DNA of 64,000 nt, from positions 1-64,000 of the forward strand of contig CAZGMK010000017.1 of the NCBI GenBank assembly GCA_964526835.1. The letters are read 5' to 3'. Source of the stretch: DAOSXA01 sp964526835 (GTDB taxonomy: Bacteria; Zixibacteria; MSB-5A5; GN15; FEB-12). Position numbers and translations under genes: made by a program. Numbering within the stretch: the first letter of the stretch is position 1; the number at the start of each line of letters is the position of its first letter. This document shows, piece after piece, positions 35,706-43,063 of the stretch. Under the pieces are notes generated by a model that saw only the letters and a program-made list of their open reading frames with translations, was not told the DNA's origin and made no database searches.

Positions 35706-36286
35706 TCCTTACTCCCTTTCTCGGAATCACGGGTCGATTCTCTCAGCCCGTCGCGTTCAATATAGACCTGATCGCTATGGTCTTTCTCACCTACCTGCAC
35801 GACTACCTGGTCGGCCCTGGCAGTGGGTATGTTGATGCCGACGTAATCGGGCTTGATGGGTAACTCGCGATGGCCGCGGTCCACCAGGACAGCCAGTTGA
35901 ATCGTCCGGGGGCGGCCGAAGTCATTGATCTGATTCAGGGCCGCTCGAACCGTCCGACCCGTGAACAGAACATCATCTACTATGACGATATCGCGGTCAT
36001 CAACCGGAAAGTGCACTTCGGTGCGCTGGATAACAGGCTGATCGAGCTTGGTGTGAACATCGTCACGGTACAGACTAATGTCCATGAGGCCAACCGGAAT
36101 CTCCACCCCTTCTACCTTGTTGATGACTTCCGCGATGCGGCGGGCCAGGAAGGCGCCGCGAGTCAGGATACCGATCAGCGCCACTGTCGCGGCCCCTGAG
36201 TTGTGCTCCAGAATTTCGTGGGCGATACGGACGAGCGCCCGGTTCATTTTGTCCTTGTCCAGGATGACATCTCGACGATCGGTCAC
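35702..36286 (-). CDS. pyrR: PyrR, pyrimidine operon regulator / uracil phosphoribosyltransferase
   Basis: This PRTase-fold protein in many bacteria binds UMP and the pyr mRNA leader and also has weak uracil phosphoribosyltransferase activity. Blocks seen are KDKMNRALVRIAHEILE, GILTRGAFLARRIA, the PRPP loop DIVIVDDVLFTGRTVRAAL and VDRGHRELPIKPDYVG. The GTG at 36286 gives the family's normal length (194 residues) and has GGAGG six bases before it. The longer frame to 36412 adds 42 residues without family match. Its start sits in a GTGA overlap with a possible 34-codon leader. It is the first enzyme gene of the long operon. Confidence 0.93.
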   Translation of the reverse strand: MTDRRDVILDKDKMNRALVRIAHEILEHNSGAATVALIGILTRGAFLARRIAEVINKVEGVEIPVGLMDISLYRDDVHTKLDQPVIQRTEVHFPVDDRDIVIVDDVLFTGRTVRAALNQINDFGRPRTIQLAVLVDRGHRELPIKPDYVGINIPTARADQVVVQVGEKDHSDQVYIERDGLRESTRDSEKGSKE

Positions 36287-36387
36287 AAGCACCTCCAGGC
36301 TGCTGATAGTGGGGATGTCGCCTGCGGGCCGCAGATTGCGGACCCGGCCCTCGCCCCGGCGATCCTCTGGTGGTGAAGTTTGGACAT
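36283..36387 (-). CDS. Possible 34-residue pyr operon leader peptide
   Basis: An ATG at 36387 follows AAGGAG by seven bases, the best ribosome site in the leader. It opens a 34-codon frame (MSKLHHQRIAGARAG...) whose TGA overlaps the pyrR GTG start as GTGA. It resembles nothing known. Its placement suggests that translation of the leader controls or couples pyrR expression, as PyrL does for E. coli pyrBI; this is inference. The same ribosome site could instead serve the 5'-extended pyrR frame from 36412, though it is not placed for it. Confidence 0.4.
   Translation of the reverse strand: MSKLHHQRIAGARAGSAICGPQATSPLSAAWRCL
36326..36345 (-). promoter_or_regulatory. Hairpin inside the pyr leader
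   Basis: GGGTCCGCA, loop ATC and TGCGGCCC form an 8-bp stem with one bulge, about 40 bases before the pyrR start and within the leader frame. No T run follows, so it is not a plain terminator; it could affect ribosome passage. A second hairpin (CGGCTC/GAGCCG, 36454-36469) lies nearer the promoter. Confidence 0.35.
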
Positions 36388-36490
36388 CACGAATCTCCTT
36401 TCGTGACCTCACGGGGCCACATTAAAAGGACGTATAGCAGGACGGTCGGAATCCGGCTCGGCGGAGCCGAACCCGCCGCGTGGTCAAACC

Positions 36491-36519
36491 AGATTAACTG
36501 CGGGGCAGGGATTAGTCAA
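36491..36519 (-). promoter_or_regulatory. Strong promoter for the pyr operon
   Basis: Minus strand: -35 TTGACT (36514-36519), 17-bp spacer, -10 TAATCT (36491-36496). It leaves an untranslated leader of about 200 bases before pyrR, long enough for attenuation. It is the only clear promoter for the next 19 kb of tightly packed genes. Confidence 0.75.
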
Positions 36520-36554
36520 GCCCTGGCGCGGAGATTTCCGGGCAGCCCCGCCAG

Positions 36555-38030
36555 TCACTCGGGAAAGGCAACAAGCTCAGATGACCGTCTGTCCGACCAG
36601 AAGCCCTCCGCCGGCTGAATCTCGGCCCGACCCGATTGGTCGAGAACAACAATGCTGTCGGCCAGGAGCTTCTGCAGGGCTCCGTCGTGGCTTATAATGA
36701 GCAACCCGGTGCCCCGACTGCCTAGCTGACGCGCCAGCCGAACAAATCGGCCGACCCCTTCCTGGTCAAGGCCACAGGTAGGCTCATCGAATGCGACAAA
36801 ACGAGGCTCCATGGCCAGAACCGAGGCAAAGGCCAGGCGTCTCTTTTCGCCGCCGGAGAGCGAAAACGGATCGCGACCGGCAAAGCGCTCGTAGGGCAAC
36901 CCCACCCGGGCGAGCTGCCCCTCTACCTGGTCACCTGTCAGCTCGCGGCCCAGATTGGAGGGACCGAAGCGAATCTCCTCCTCGCAGGTGGTCAGAAAGA
37001 ACTGCCGCTCCGGCTGCTGAAAGACGCCTGAAACTTGTCCGGAGAGCTGTCCCGCGGCGCTCCCGTCGCCGTCGAGGTATAGGACCGAGCCGGACGTGGG
37101 TGTCAGCAATCGACACACTAGGTGCGCCAGAGTCGTCTTGCCGGACCCGGATGGACCCACCACTCCGATCACCCGGCCGCGCTTCATTTCCAAACTCACG
37201 TCGTCAAGCACCGGGTGATCTTCGGCCCAGGCGAAGCTGACTTCCTCCAGCCTGATTCGGTTTATTAAGGAACTGTCGTTGTCCGGCTCGAAGGGGACAG
37301 GCGGTTCGCCCGGCGCCTCACTCGAAGTGTCATAGGCGATACCCCATTGCAGGCAATCATCGGAGCGTGCGAACACATCGGACGGGGAACCGTCGGCGAC
37401 CAGCCTACCCTCATGGCATACCAGCATGCGCCTGTACATCCGGGCTACTTCAGGATACTGCGTGATCCTGACCTCGATGAGGTCGGGATACTGGGCGCGC
37501 AGGCGGTCCAGTTCGGCGCGCAAAGATCGTCGGCCGGCGACATCGAGATACGAATCCGGTTCATCGAGTATCACGATCGGCGGTTCGAAGACCATGGTCG
37601 CCGCCAGTGCGACGCGCTGTTTCTCACCACCCGAGAGCTCACTTGTCAGGCGCCGCCGGAGATGATCGATGCCGAATCGAGCCAGCGTCGCGGCGATCCT
37701 GGACTCCATGTCGGACGGCGACATGCCGATGTTCTCCAGGCCGAAGGCTATCTCCTTCTCGACTGTCACCGCCACCATCTGATTATCGGGGTTCTGGAAG
37801 AGTATCCCCACCGGGCGAGGCGCCGGACCGTCATAGTCGATTCTGATCCTCCCGCTGTCCGGAGTCAGCAGGCCGGCGATCAGCCGCGCCAGAGTCGACT
37901 TGCCGCCGCCGTTAGCGCCCATCACCGCCACCGCCTCCCCTGCCTTCAGTCGCATAGAAACACCGGCGACGGCCGTTTGGGGCCGACCGGGATACCTGTA
38001 CACGACATTGTCGAGTTTAACCTGCGCCAT
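36555..38030 (-). CDS. Fused double ABC ATPase of the energy-coupling factor (ECF/Cbi) type
   Basis: Two ATPase domains in one 491-residue protein power an ECF vitamin or metal importer. The first has GANGGGKST near 38, LSGGEKQRVALAAT and VILDEPDSYLD. The second has GPSGSGKTT, LSGGEKRRLAFASV and AFDEPTCGLD. The QNPDNQM and QQPERQF motifs after Walker A are typical of EcfA1/EcfA2. The ATG at 38030 (MAQVKLDNVVYRYP) is preferred over one four codons upstream. No EcfT or S-component gene is next to it, so the substrate is unknown. Confidence 0.85.
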   Translation of the reverse strand: MAQVKLDNVVYRYPGRPQTAVAGVSMRLKAGEAVAVMGANGGGKSTLARLIAGLLTPDSGRIRIDYDGPAPRPVGILFQNPDNQMVAVTVEKEIAFGLENIGMSPSDMESRIAATLARFGIDHLRRRLTSELSGGEKQRVALAATMVFEPPIVILDEPDSYLDVAGRRSLRAELDRLRAQYPDLIEVRITQYPEVARMYRRMLVCHEGRLVADGSPSDVFARSDDCLQWGIAYDTSSEAPGEPPVPFEPDNDSSLINRIRLEEVSFAWAEDHPVLDDVSLEMKRGRVIGVVGPSGSGKTTLAHLVCRLLTPTSGSVLYLDGDGSAAGQLSGQVSGVFQQPERQFFLTTCEEEIRFGPSNLGRELTGDQVEGQLARVGLPYERFAGRDPFSLSGGEKRRLAFASVLAMEPRFVAFDEPTCGLDQEGVGRFVRLARQLGSRGTGLLIISHDGALQKLLADSIVVLDQSGRAEIQPAEGFWSDRRSSELVAFPE

Positions 38031-38101
38031 GATGATCAACAAGACAGCCGATGCCCCACTCCAGGGACACCGGCCTTGCAGTCAAGATCTCCCTGCGGCC
38101 G

Positions 38102-39571
38102 TCATTCGCCGAAGAAGCTCACGTCCAGATGCCGCGCCGCGGCCACTTCATCCAGTCGTCGCCGGGGCGTATTGTGCGGGGCTGTGGTGACCCTCTCGGG
38201 ATCTTCGCGCACCTCGGCTGCCACCTGCTTCATAATGTCAGCGAAACGGTCGAGGGTCTCGCGGCTTTCGGTCTCGGTGGGCTCGATCATCATCGCTTCC
38301 GGCACAATCAACGGGAAGTAATTGGTCGGCGAATGAATCCCGAAATCGAGCAGGCGCTTGGATATATCGAGGGTCTTCACGCCGAGCTTCTTCTGACGGC
38401 TGCCGCTGATGACGAATTCATGCATACACGGGCAATCGTACGGCAGTTCATAGTCCTCGCGCAGCAGTTCCTTCAGGTAATTGGCGTTGAGCACGGCCGC
38501 TCGGCTGACCTCGGTGAGGCCCTCGCCACCGAGCATTCGAATGTATGTCCAGGCCCGCACCATATTGGCGAAGTTGCCGTAGAAGGAATGCAGCCGGCCA
38601 ATCGAATCCGGGCGATCATAGTTGAAGAACAGCTTCCCCTCGGCGTCCTTCTCGAGGACCGGATAGGGCTGGAAACGATCCAGTTCGGCGGTCAGCCCCA
38701 GGCCGCCTGCGCCCGGTCCGCCGCCGCCGTGCGGCGTGGAGAAGGTCTTGTGCAGATTGAAGTGCATGATATCGAAGCCCACGTCGCCGGGACGGAAGAT
38801 GCCCATGTTGGAATTAAGGTTGGCGCCGTCAAGATACATCAGGCCGCCCGCCTCGTGCACGAGCTGTGCAATCTCCCGGATATGAGTCTCGAAGATGCCG
38901 AGGGTATTGGGGTTGGTCAGCATCATACCGGCGATGTCGTCGTCGATCACCTCACGCACTGTGTCGGGCGACACCACGCCGTGCTCATTTGACTTGATCT
39001 GAACGGTCTCGAAGCCGACCGCGCTGACCGAGGCCGGATTGGTCCCGTGGGCCGAGTCCGGGATGATTATCTTACGGCGTCTTCGGCCATTCAGTTCATG
39101 ATATGCACGCATCACCAGAAGGCCGGCGAACTCACCGTGAGCCCCGGCCACCGGTTGCAGGGAGACCGACGGGAAACCCGATATCTCGCCGAGGTACCCG
39201 GATAAGTGCCACATCAGCCGCAGGATGCCCGACGCACTGCTGCACGGGGCAAGCGGATGAAAGCCGGTGAAGGTCGGGTTCGAGGCCGCGAGGTCGTTGA
39301 CCTTCGGGTTGTATTTCATCGTGCAACTGCCCAGAGGATAGAAGCCCTTATCGATGTGATGATTCATCACCGACAGGCCGACGAAATGGCGCATCGCCTC
39401 ACCCTCGGTTACTTCGGGCAGAGCCGCGTCCTCGTCGCGACGAAAACGTTCGGGGATGTCGGCCAGAATCGTATCGGCGGACTCCTCGGTGGCCGGCAGA
39501 GTGAAGCCGGTACGTCCGGGCGCGGACTTTCGGTAGATCAGCTCGGGCTTTTCGATCCAGTTAGCATCCAT
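38102..39571 (-). CDS. gcvPB: Glycine dehydrogenase (decarboxylating) subunit 2
   Basis: This is the C-terminal half of the two-chain P protein of the glycine cleavage system. The 489 residues carry the PLP lysine in MHFNLHKTFSTPHGGGGPGAG, DSAHGTNPASVSAVGFETVQIKS and NHHIDKGFYPLGSCTMKYNPK. The partner gcvPA is 1.7 kb upstream, separated by a thioredoxin-like gene and two zinc-ribbon genes. The length is normal and the active-site blocks look intact. Confidence 0.95.
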   Translation of the reverse strand: MDANWIEKPELIYRKSAPGRTGFTLPATEESADTILADIPERFRRDEDAALPEVTEGEAMRHFVGLSVMNHHIDKGFYPLGSCTMKYNPKVNDLAASNPTFTGFHPLAPCSSASGILRLMWHLSGYLGEISGFPSVSLQPVAGAHGEFAGLLVMRAYHELNGRRRRKIIIPDSAHGTNPASVSAVGFETVQIKSNEHGVVSPDTVREVIDDDIAGMMLTNPNTLGIFETHIREIAQLVHEAGGLMYLDGANLNSNMGIFRPGDVGFDIMHFNLHKTFSTPHGGGGPGAGGLGLTAELDRFQPYPVLEKDAEGKLFFNYDRPDSIGRLHSFYGNFANMVRAWTYIRMLGGEGLTEVSRAAVLNANYLKELLREDYELPYDCPCMHEFVISGSRQKKLGVKTLDISKRLLDFGIHSPTNYFPLIVPEAMMIEPTETESRETLDRFADIMKQVAAEVREDPERVTTAPHNTPRRRLDEVAAARHLDVSFFGE

Positions 39572-39618
39572 CAGTTAAACTCACGCTGTCGAGGTTCGCC
39601 ACCGCTTTGCAGCGGCAC

Positions 39619-40491
39619 TTATTCCCGGTCCCCGGCCTCTTCCGGGAGAGCGGTTATCTTCTCGATTTGACCCTGGCAATACTGAACCAGGCGGCTGTTG
39701 GGATGAGTGTTCACGAAGTCACGGAACAGCCCCAGTGCCCTGGTCGTATCCCCCTTGGCCTTGGTGGTGATAGCCACCCAGACCAGCGCCTCTTCGGCGG
39801 TCGGCTGTCCCGCAAAGTCCCGGGCCACCGCCTCGAAGGCATCAATGGCTTCCTCATGCTTGTCGGCGCGTCGAAGATCATCGGCCAGAGCCAGCCGAGC
39901 CTCACCCGAAAGCGAATCGAGTGGGTCGCCGGTTTCGATGACGCGCCTGAACCAGATCGCGGCGCTGTCACTCTGACCGCGATACTTGTATTTATCGGCA
40001 ATGTCCCAGTACAGCTCGCGATCCGGCTCCGGGGTCTGGTCGGCTCTGTCGACCAGATCCTCGAGCGTACCGATGCCCTTCGCATAATCGCGAAAAGTCT
40101 TCAGGAAGTCCCCAGTTGGCAGGTAGCCGACCAGTCGATCAACTTCCTTGCCCTCGGCATCAACCATGACCAGGGTCGGGAACCCCCTAACATTGTAGCG
40201 GTTGGCAAGGGCCGTGTCTTCCTCGGCGTTGGTCTTGACCAGGAGCATTTCTTTGTCGAAAAACTCGATGGCCGCCGAATCGACCAGCACTACAGTATCA
40301 AGGGTCGTGCACCACTGGCACCAGTCGGTGTAAAACTTGATGACAACGTACTTATCCTCTTTCGCGGCTACCTTCATTGCCTCATCGAGGCTGGTGTAGT
40401 ACGGGGCTTCAGTGAGCGGCTCACGCTCCGAGCAGGCGCCGAACATTATCGCTACCAGAATCGTGGTAATAAGGGTTGCCCGTTTCAGCAT
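39619..40491 (-). CDS. Thioredoxin-fold lipoprotein with TPR tail
   Basis: This exported lipoprotein of 290 residues has a signal peptide ending IMFGAC with lipobox cysteine. A thioredoxin-like domain follows with WCQWC (CxxC) and FPTLVMVDAEGKEVDRL, then TPR-like helices. It may act as a periplasmic disulfide reductant or thiol oxidase; the role is inferred. The ATG at 40491 has GGAGAG eight bases before it and gives a sharper signal peptide than the frame to 40509. It lies within the gcv gene run. Confidence 0.82.
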   Translation of the reverse strand: MLKRATLITTILVAIMFGACSEREPLTEAPYYTSLDEAMKVAAKEDKYVVIKFYTDWCQWCTTLDTVVLVDSAAIEFFDKEMLLVKTNAEEDTALANRYNVRGFPTLVMVDAEGKEVDRLVGYLPTGDFLKTFRDYAKGIGTLEDLVDRADQTPEPDRELYWDIADKYKYRGQSDSAAIWFRRVIETGDPLDSLSGEARLALADDLRRADKHEEAIDAFEAVARDFAGQPTAEEALVWVAITTKAKGDTTRALGLFRDFVNTHPNSRLVQYCQGQIEKITALPEEAGDRE

Positions 40492-40510
40492 GATCTCTCC
40501 GTGAATCAAT

Positions 40511-40903
40511 TTAAGGGTTTCCAGCTATGTTGTCTCCAAAGTCGTCGCCGAGCACGGCCTTCAGAATCGAAACAGCCAAATCTCGAAATTCGCGCGGGAC
40601 CACGATCATACGCTGTCCAATCGAATCCTCACTGCCGCTGGTTGAGCTCGGCGTCCCGACATTCAGACCCGTCATATCCGCCGGCAGCATCATGGCGGGA
40701 ATGTTGTTCGAGTCCAGCGACCCCTTGGCAGTCCGGGAGTCGTCCGGATTATCCACATCGCCCACTACCACCCAACTGTCGTCGGGGCTTACCGCCGCGC
40801 TCGGCTTCGCTCTCCCCGGATAATCGACCAGCACCTGGCGGCAGTCGGGACAGATCAGCACCGAGGCGTCGTACTCGTATTTGCAGCGTGGGCAGAACGA
40901 CAT
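40511..40903 (-). CDS. Zinc-ribbon DUF2007-like protein (first of a pair)
   Basis: This 130-residue protein has an N-terminal zinc ribbon (CPRCKYEY...CPDC) and a DUF2007-like signal-transducing domain (SWVVVGDVDNPDDSRTAKGSLDSNNIP, IVVPREFRDLAVSIL). The function is unknown. It is paralogous to the next gene upstream and lies inside the glycine cleavage cluster. The linker is Ser/Asp-rich. Confidence 0.75.
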   Translation of the reverse strand: MSFCPRCKYEYDASVLICPDCRQVLVDYPGRAKPSAAVSPDDSWVVVGDVDNPDDSRTAKGSLDSNNIPAMMLPADMTGLNVGTPSSTSGSEDSIGQRMIVVPREFRDLAVSILKAVLGDDFGDNIAGNP

Positions 40904-40905
40904 AA

Positions 40906-41250
40906 TCAGTTAACCTGTCTTCTCCACTTATCTCCCAGGGTCAGATCCAGAGCCTGACAGGCATCATCGAGCCAGGCGACGGGTACTGAAATCGTAAACT
41001 GCGGCAGATCGCGATTGAAGAACGGGTTGAGTGACAGGCCAAGGTTGCCGAAAAAACCGTCGCGCGAATGCACTACCACCGGAATCTCTAGCGACTTCAG
41101 CGTCTCCCGCGCCAAATCGGCGAAGACACGGTCCTGAACCGAGCCCACCACGATCCACTGGGCCTGCGCCTCCGGGTCAGCTTCCCACCCGCAGACGGGG
41201 CACTCGGTTACATCGCGAGCCATTGCGGTGCTACACCTGGGACACTTCAC
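40906..41250 (-). CDS. Zinc-ribbon DUF2007-like protein (second of a pair)
   Basis: The 114 residues hold an N-terminal ribbon CPRC...CPVCGW and a DUF2007-like domain (WIVVGSVQDRVFADLARETLKSLEIPVVV, FTISVPVAWLDDACQAL). It starts at GTG with AAGGAGAGG upstream and overlaps the end of gcvPA by 20 bases, so it is co-translated with that gene. The two adjacent copies suggest duplication. No function can be given. Confidence 0.75.
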   Translation of the reverse strand: MKCPRCSTAMARDVTECPVCGWEADPEAQAQWIVVGSVQDRVFADLARETLKSLEIPVVVHSRDGFFGNLGLSLNPFFNRDLPQFTISVPVAWLDDACQALDLTLGDKWRRQVN

Positions 41251-42592
41251 GGTTCTTGATCCTCTCCTTCAGCGCGCCGGCCAGACGGTCGATCTGCTCA
41301 TCGGTGCGTTTCTCGGTCGCCGCTACAATCAGGCAATTTTCCATTCCGGAGTACCAGCGGCCTGCGTCAATACCGGGCAGGATACCTTCGTCGATGAGAT
41401 CATGGATCACGTCCCTGACCGGAACCGAGAGCTTGAGGGCGAATTCGCGCACGAATGGGGCGTCAGCGAAGTAGGCCTGAACACCCTCGACGGCGGTCAA
41501 TTTGCGGTGCAGCTTCCGGGCCTTCTCAGCGCTGAGCAGGGCTACCTGCTTGAGGCCGGCGCGGCCCAGCAGCGTCATGTAGACTGTCGCCATGGTCGCG
41601 CACAGGGCCTGATTGGTGCAGATATTGGAGGTCGCCTTATCGCGACGGATATGCTGCTCGCGGGTCTGCAAGGTCAGTACATACCCTGAGCGCCCTTCAA
41701 CATCCGTGGTGCGTCCGGCGATACGGCCAGGCATCATACGAACCAGATCCTTGCGAGCCGCCATGAATCCGAGCAACGGTCCTCCAAAGCTGAGCGGCAT
41801 CCCTAACGGTTGCCCCTCGCCCACCACGATGTCGGCACCGACAGCGCCGGGTGTCTTGAGGATCGCCTGGGCGATCGGATCGACCGCCATAACGAATCTG
41901 GCCCCGTGCTCGTGAGTCTTCCTGCAGATCGCTTCGACCTCCTCCAGCACACCGAAGAAGTTCGGCTGGGCGACCAGTACCGCCGCGGTTGTGTCATCGA
42001 TGCCACTCGCTATCCTGTCCGGATCGGTACGGCCGTTGCCATCGCATTCAATCGTCACCAGCTCCATCTCGCGGCCAGATAGGTACGTAGCAATGACCTC
42101 CCGGTACATCGGGTTCACAGTACCGGATACCACGATACGATCGCGCCTGGTGGCGCGGGCGGCGAGCAAGGCCGCCTCGGCGGCGGCCGTAGCACCGTCA
42201 TACAAAGAGGCGTTGGAAACATCCATCCCGGTCAGGCGGCAAATGTGACTCTGGAACTCGTAGATTACCTGGAGGGTGCCCTGAGCGACCTCCGGCTGAT
42301 ACGGCGTATAGGCGGTCATAAACTCGGGACGAGAAACCACTGCGTTGAGCGCCGCCGGGATGAAATGATCATAAACTCCGCCGCCGGCAAAGCAAACCAG
42401 TCCCTGGCGGTTCTCATCCGCCAAGTGCTGCAACTCGGCCAGAAGCTCCAGCTCGGATAAGGCAGCTATGTCGAGCGGCTCCCTATGACGCAGTTGCTCC
42501 GGGATAACATCCAGCAGCTCCTCAATACTCTTCACGCCGATGCGGTTTAGCATGGCGCGACGGTCGTCATCGGTCATCGGCAAGTAGGGCAT
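41231..42592 (-). CDS. gcvPA: Glycine dehydrogenase (decarboxylating) subunit 1
   Basis: This is the N-terminal half of the split P protein. The 453 residues have MPYLPMTDDDRRAML at the start, FAGGGVYDHFIPAALN near 70, FMTAYTPYQPEVAQGTLQ, SLYDGATAAAEAALLA and the GEGQPLGMPLSFGGPLLGFMA block. With gcvPB it decarboxylates glycine and passes the aminomethyl group to the lipoyl arm of GcvH, whose gene is upstream. gcvT is not in the window. Confidence 0.95.
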   Translation of the reverse strand: MPYLPMTDDDRRAMLNRIGVKSIEELLDVIPEQLRHREPLDIAALSELELLAELQHLADENRQGLVCFAGGGVYDHFIPAALNAVVSRPEFMTAYTPYQPEVAQGTLQVIYEFQSHICRLTGMDVSNASLYDGATAAAEAALLAARATRRDRIVVSGTVNPMYREVIATYLSGREMELVTIECDGNGRTDPDRIASGIDDTTAAVLVAQPNFFGVLEEVEAICRKTHEHGARFVMAVDPIAQAILKTPGAVGADIVVGEGQPLGMPLSFGGPLLGFMAARKDLVRMMPGRIAGRTTDVEGRSGYVLTLQTREQHIRRDKATSNICTNQALCATMATVYMTLLGRAGLKQVALLSAEKARKLHRKLTAVEGVQAYFADAPFVREFALKLSVPVRDVIHDLIDEGILPGIDAGRWYSGMENCLIVAATEKRTDEQIDRLAGALKERIKNREVSQV

Positions 42593-42638
42593 AGGTATCT
42601 CTGTCCGGGTACGCCGACCGGAATCGGGCGCACAAGCC

Positions 42639-43019
42639 TCAATCTTCTATGGAGTTCTTATAGGCATCGGCGGAGAGCAGCTTCTCGACCTCCGAGGGAT
42701 CACTGATCTCGACTCTGATCATCCATCCATCGACGTAGGGATCACGATTGATGATCGTGGGGTCGTCTTCAAGGCTCTCGTTGACTTCCGTCACCTTCCC
42801 GGTGATCGGCGCATACAGATCCGAAACCGCCTTGACAGCCTCAATAGTCCCGAAGGAATCACCGCGTTCGACTTTGTCGCCAACTGAGGGAAGTTCAACA
42901 AAGACTATATCGCCCAGCTCTCCCTGAGCATAGTCGGTAATGCCGATCTCGGCTGTGTCGCCTTCAACCCGGAGCCACTCATGCTCCTCGGTGTATTTCA
43001 GATCGGATGGGATATTCAA
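42639..43019 (-). CDS. gcvH: Glycine cleavage system H protein
   Basis: This lipoyl carrier of the glycine cleavage system has 126 residues: DLKYTEEHEWLRVEGD at the start, ITDYAQGELGDIVFVELP, and the lipoylated lysine in GTIEAVKAVSDLYAP. It follows accC by about 45 bases and precedes gcvPA, so lipoyl and biotin carrier systems share this stretch. Lipoyl synthesis genes are not in the window. Confidence 0.96.
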   Translation of the reverse strand: MNIPSDLKYTEEHEWLRVEGDTAEIGITDYAQGELGDIVFVELPSVGDKVERGDSFGTIEAVKAVSDLYAPITGKVTEVNESLEDDPTIINRDPYVDGWMIRVEISDPSEVEKLLSADAYKNSIED

Positions 43020-43063
43020 CGGTACCTCCTGCTTTCTGAGTCTCTCATCAGTAAACGGGCATG

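Noticed and set aside
36361..36375. CCAGAGGATC as a PyrR RNA-binding loop
   Set aside because: Only partly matches the recalled PyrR loop consensus and is not placed in the loop of a clear stem.
39607..40905. Plus-strand frame of 432 codons across the thioredoxin and zinc-ribbon genes
   Set aside because: Runs antisense through two well-supported genes and the gap between them; no domain match.
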